In this document: positions 63,347-64,000 of the stretch, one piece after another
Numbering within the stretch: the stretch's first letter is position 1
Layout: each line of letters starts with the position of its first letter
DNA from: Oceanimonas smirnovii ATCC BAA-899
GTDB lineage: Bacteria; Pseudomonadota; Gammaproteobacteria; Enterobacterales; Aeromonadaceae
Assembly (NCBI RefSeq): GCF_000381965.1
Contig: NZ_KB908454.1
Coordinates: forward strand, 410,324 to 474,323
Length of the DNA: 64,000 nt
Reading direction: 5' to 3'
Notes under the pieces: model-generated
The model's database searches: none
Seen by the model: the letters and a program-made list of their open reading frames with translations, nothing else
What the model was told of the DNA's origin: nothing
Made by a program: the position numbers and the translations under genes

Positions 63347-63748
63347 GTGACGATTTCTTTCGACAAGGCATTTGGTGTGCATCAGCATGCACTGGTGGCC
63401 CGCTCCGACAGAGCCGAGCTGCTGGCCAGCAACCTGGCCAATGCCGACACGCCCGGTTATAAGGCGAAAGACATGGACTTTCAGGCGGCACTGAGCAAGG
63501 CACAGGGTTCTCAGAATTTCTCCCTCAGCCGCACCAATAACCGCCACTTTGCCGTGGATCTGGCACCGCCGGGCACAGTGCAATACCGGGTGCCCAATCA
63601 GCCCGATACCGGCGACGGCAATACGGTGGATGTACAAACCGAGCGTACCAGTTATATGGAAAATGCCCTGCAATATCAGGCCTCGCTGGAGTTTCTTAAC
63701 AGCAAGATATCCGGCCTGCTGAAAGCCATAAAAGGAGACTCAATGTGA
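63347..63748 (+). CDS. flgB: Flagellar proximal rod protein FlgB
   Basis: 133 residues. Start at GTG 63347, because AGGAGG is six bases upstream; the in-frame GTG at 63341 would directly touch the ribosome site. FlgB signatures are present: [35 protein letters not shown], and the C-terminal [20 protein letters not shown]. It builds the proximal rod with FlgC and FlgF. Stop overlaps the flgC start. Confidence 0.95.
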   Translation: MTISFDKAFGVHQHALVARSDRAELLASNLANADTPGYKAKDMDFQAALSKAQGSQNFSLSRTNNRHFAVDLAPPGTVQYRVPNQPDTGDGNTVDVQTERTSYMENALQYQASLEFLNSKISGLLKAIKGDSM

Positions 63749-64000
63749 GCCTTTTTAAAGTCTTTGATATTTCCGGCAGCGCCATGAGCGCCCAGTCGGT
63801 TCGTCTTAATACGACCGCCAGTAACCTGGCCAACGCCGACAGTGTCAGCTCCAGCATTGATGAAACCTACCGTGCCCGCAAGCCGGTGTTTGCCGCTGAT
63901 CTCGACCAGGCCCTGTCGGACCGTCAGGAAAGCGTCGGCGTCAAAATTATGGGCATCGTCGAAACCGACAAACCCCTGCAAAAAGAATTCAACCCGGATC
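63745..64000 (+). CDS. flgC: Flagellar proximal rod protein FlgC (partial)
   Basis: 85 N-terminal residues are visible; the gene continues past the window. The start is GTG at 63745, with GGAG seven bases upstream, overlapping the flgB stop by four bases. The sequence [40 protein letters not shown] is typical FlgC. It is the second gene of the sigma-54-driven rod operon. Confidence 0.95.
   Translation, partial: MSLFKVFDISGSAMSAQSVRLNTTASNLANADSVSSSIDETYRARKPVFAADLDQALSDRQESVGVKIMGIVETDKPLQKEFNPD

Overview
The window looks like ordinary, gene-dense chromosome of a motile marine or estuarine gammaproteobacterium of the Aeromonadales/Vibrionales type (Oceanimonas, Oceanisphaera or Zobellella would fit; this is an inference from gene content, not a database match). 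Supporting signs are a polar-flagellum cluster with the H-ring genes flgT, flgO and flgP next to flgNMA, cheV, cheR and flgBC; a Vibrio-like hut/hmu haem locus; the CrbS/CrbR acetate-switch pair; YcaO; and GC-rich coding sequence. No prophage, transposase, integrase or CRISPR array was seen.

Layout. 1-6.7 kb: a LysR regulator divergent from a PhyH-type dioxygenase, azlCD, ettA, a small secreted protein and a chemoreceptor in an A/T-rich patch. 6.7-14.2 kb: haem uptake, with tonB-exbB-exbD-hmuT-hmuU-hmuV on the minus strand divergent from receptor-hutX-hutZ. 14.3-21.7 kb: CBS protein, BenE-like transporter, fasciclin protein, rhlE, GDPD, SMR pump, globin-coupled diguanylate cyclase and ChaN lipoprotein. 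21.7-29.2 kb: two MFS transporters, crbS and crbR, and a DUF3108 protein. 29.2-35.6 kb: a TAXI-type TRAP transporter operon that ends in its own dctB/dctD pair and starts from a good sigma-54 promoter. 35.8-41.9 kb: a CbiM-like membrane protein with a triplicated 3' end, a DsbA-like protein, ycaO, asd and lysO. 42.2-45.4 kb: a hisPJQM-type amino-acid ABC transporter with a large hairpin between hisJ and hisQ. 45.4-57.2 kb: xthA, an RND efflux pair, two identical tRNA-Tyr genes, a KAS III enzyme, an M32 carboxypeptidase, smrA and other housekeeping genes, and tRNA-Arg(CCT). 57.3-64 kb: flagellar and chemotaxis genes with recognisable sigma-28 and sigma-54 promoters.

How the genes work together. 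The haem genes form a full path: outer-membrane receptor, TonB/ExbBD energy supply, periplasmic HmuT, HmuUV import, and HutX/HutZ handling in the cytosol. The TRAP operon is probably switched on by DctD with sigma-54, and because dctBD lie in the same operon the circuit should feed back on itself. The flagellar genes show the usual hierarchy: a sigma-54 promoter for the rod genes (flgB) and sigma-28 promoters for flgMN and flgO, with a weaker candidate for cheV.

The most unusual material is non-coding or junctional: (1) three tandem copies of the last 22 codons of the CbiM-like gene, the middle copy being a chimera of its neighbours; (2) a three-heptamer GGGA-type element at three convergent gene junctions, one carrying the crbS stop codon, plus an inverted array of 8.7 heptamers; (3) a 109-bp palindromic unit between hisJ and hisQ; and (4) a dispersed repeat of about 40 bp at 18.2 and 39.5 kb. 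I did not find a clearly new multi-gene system.
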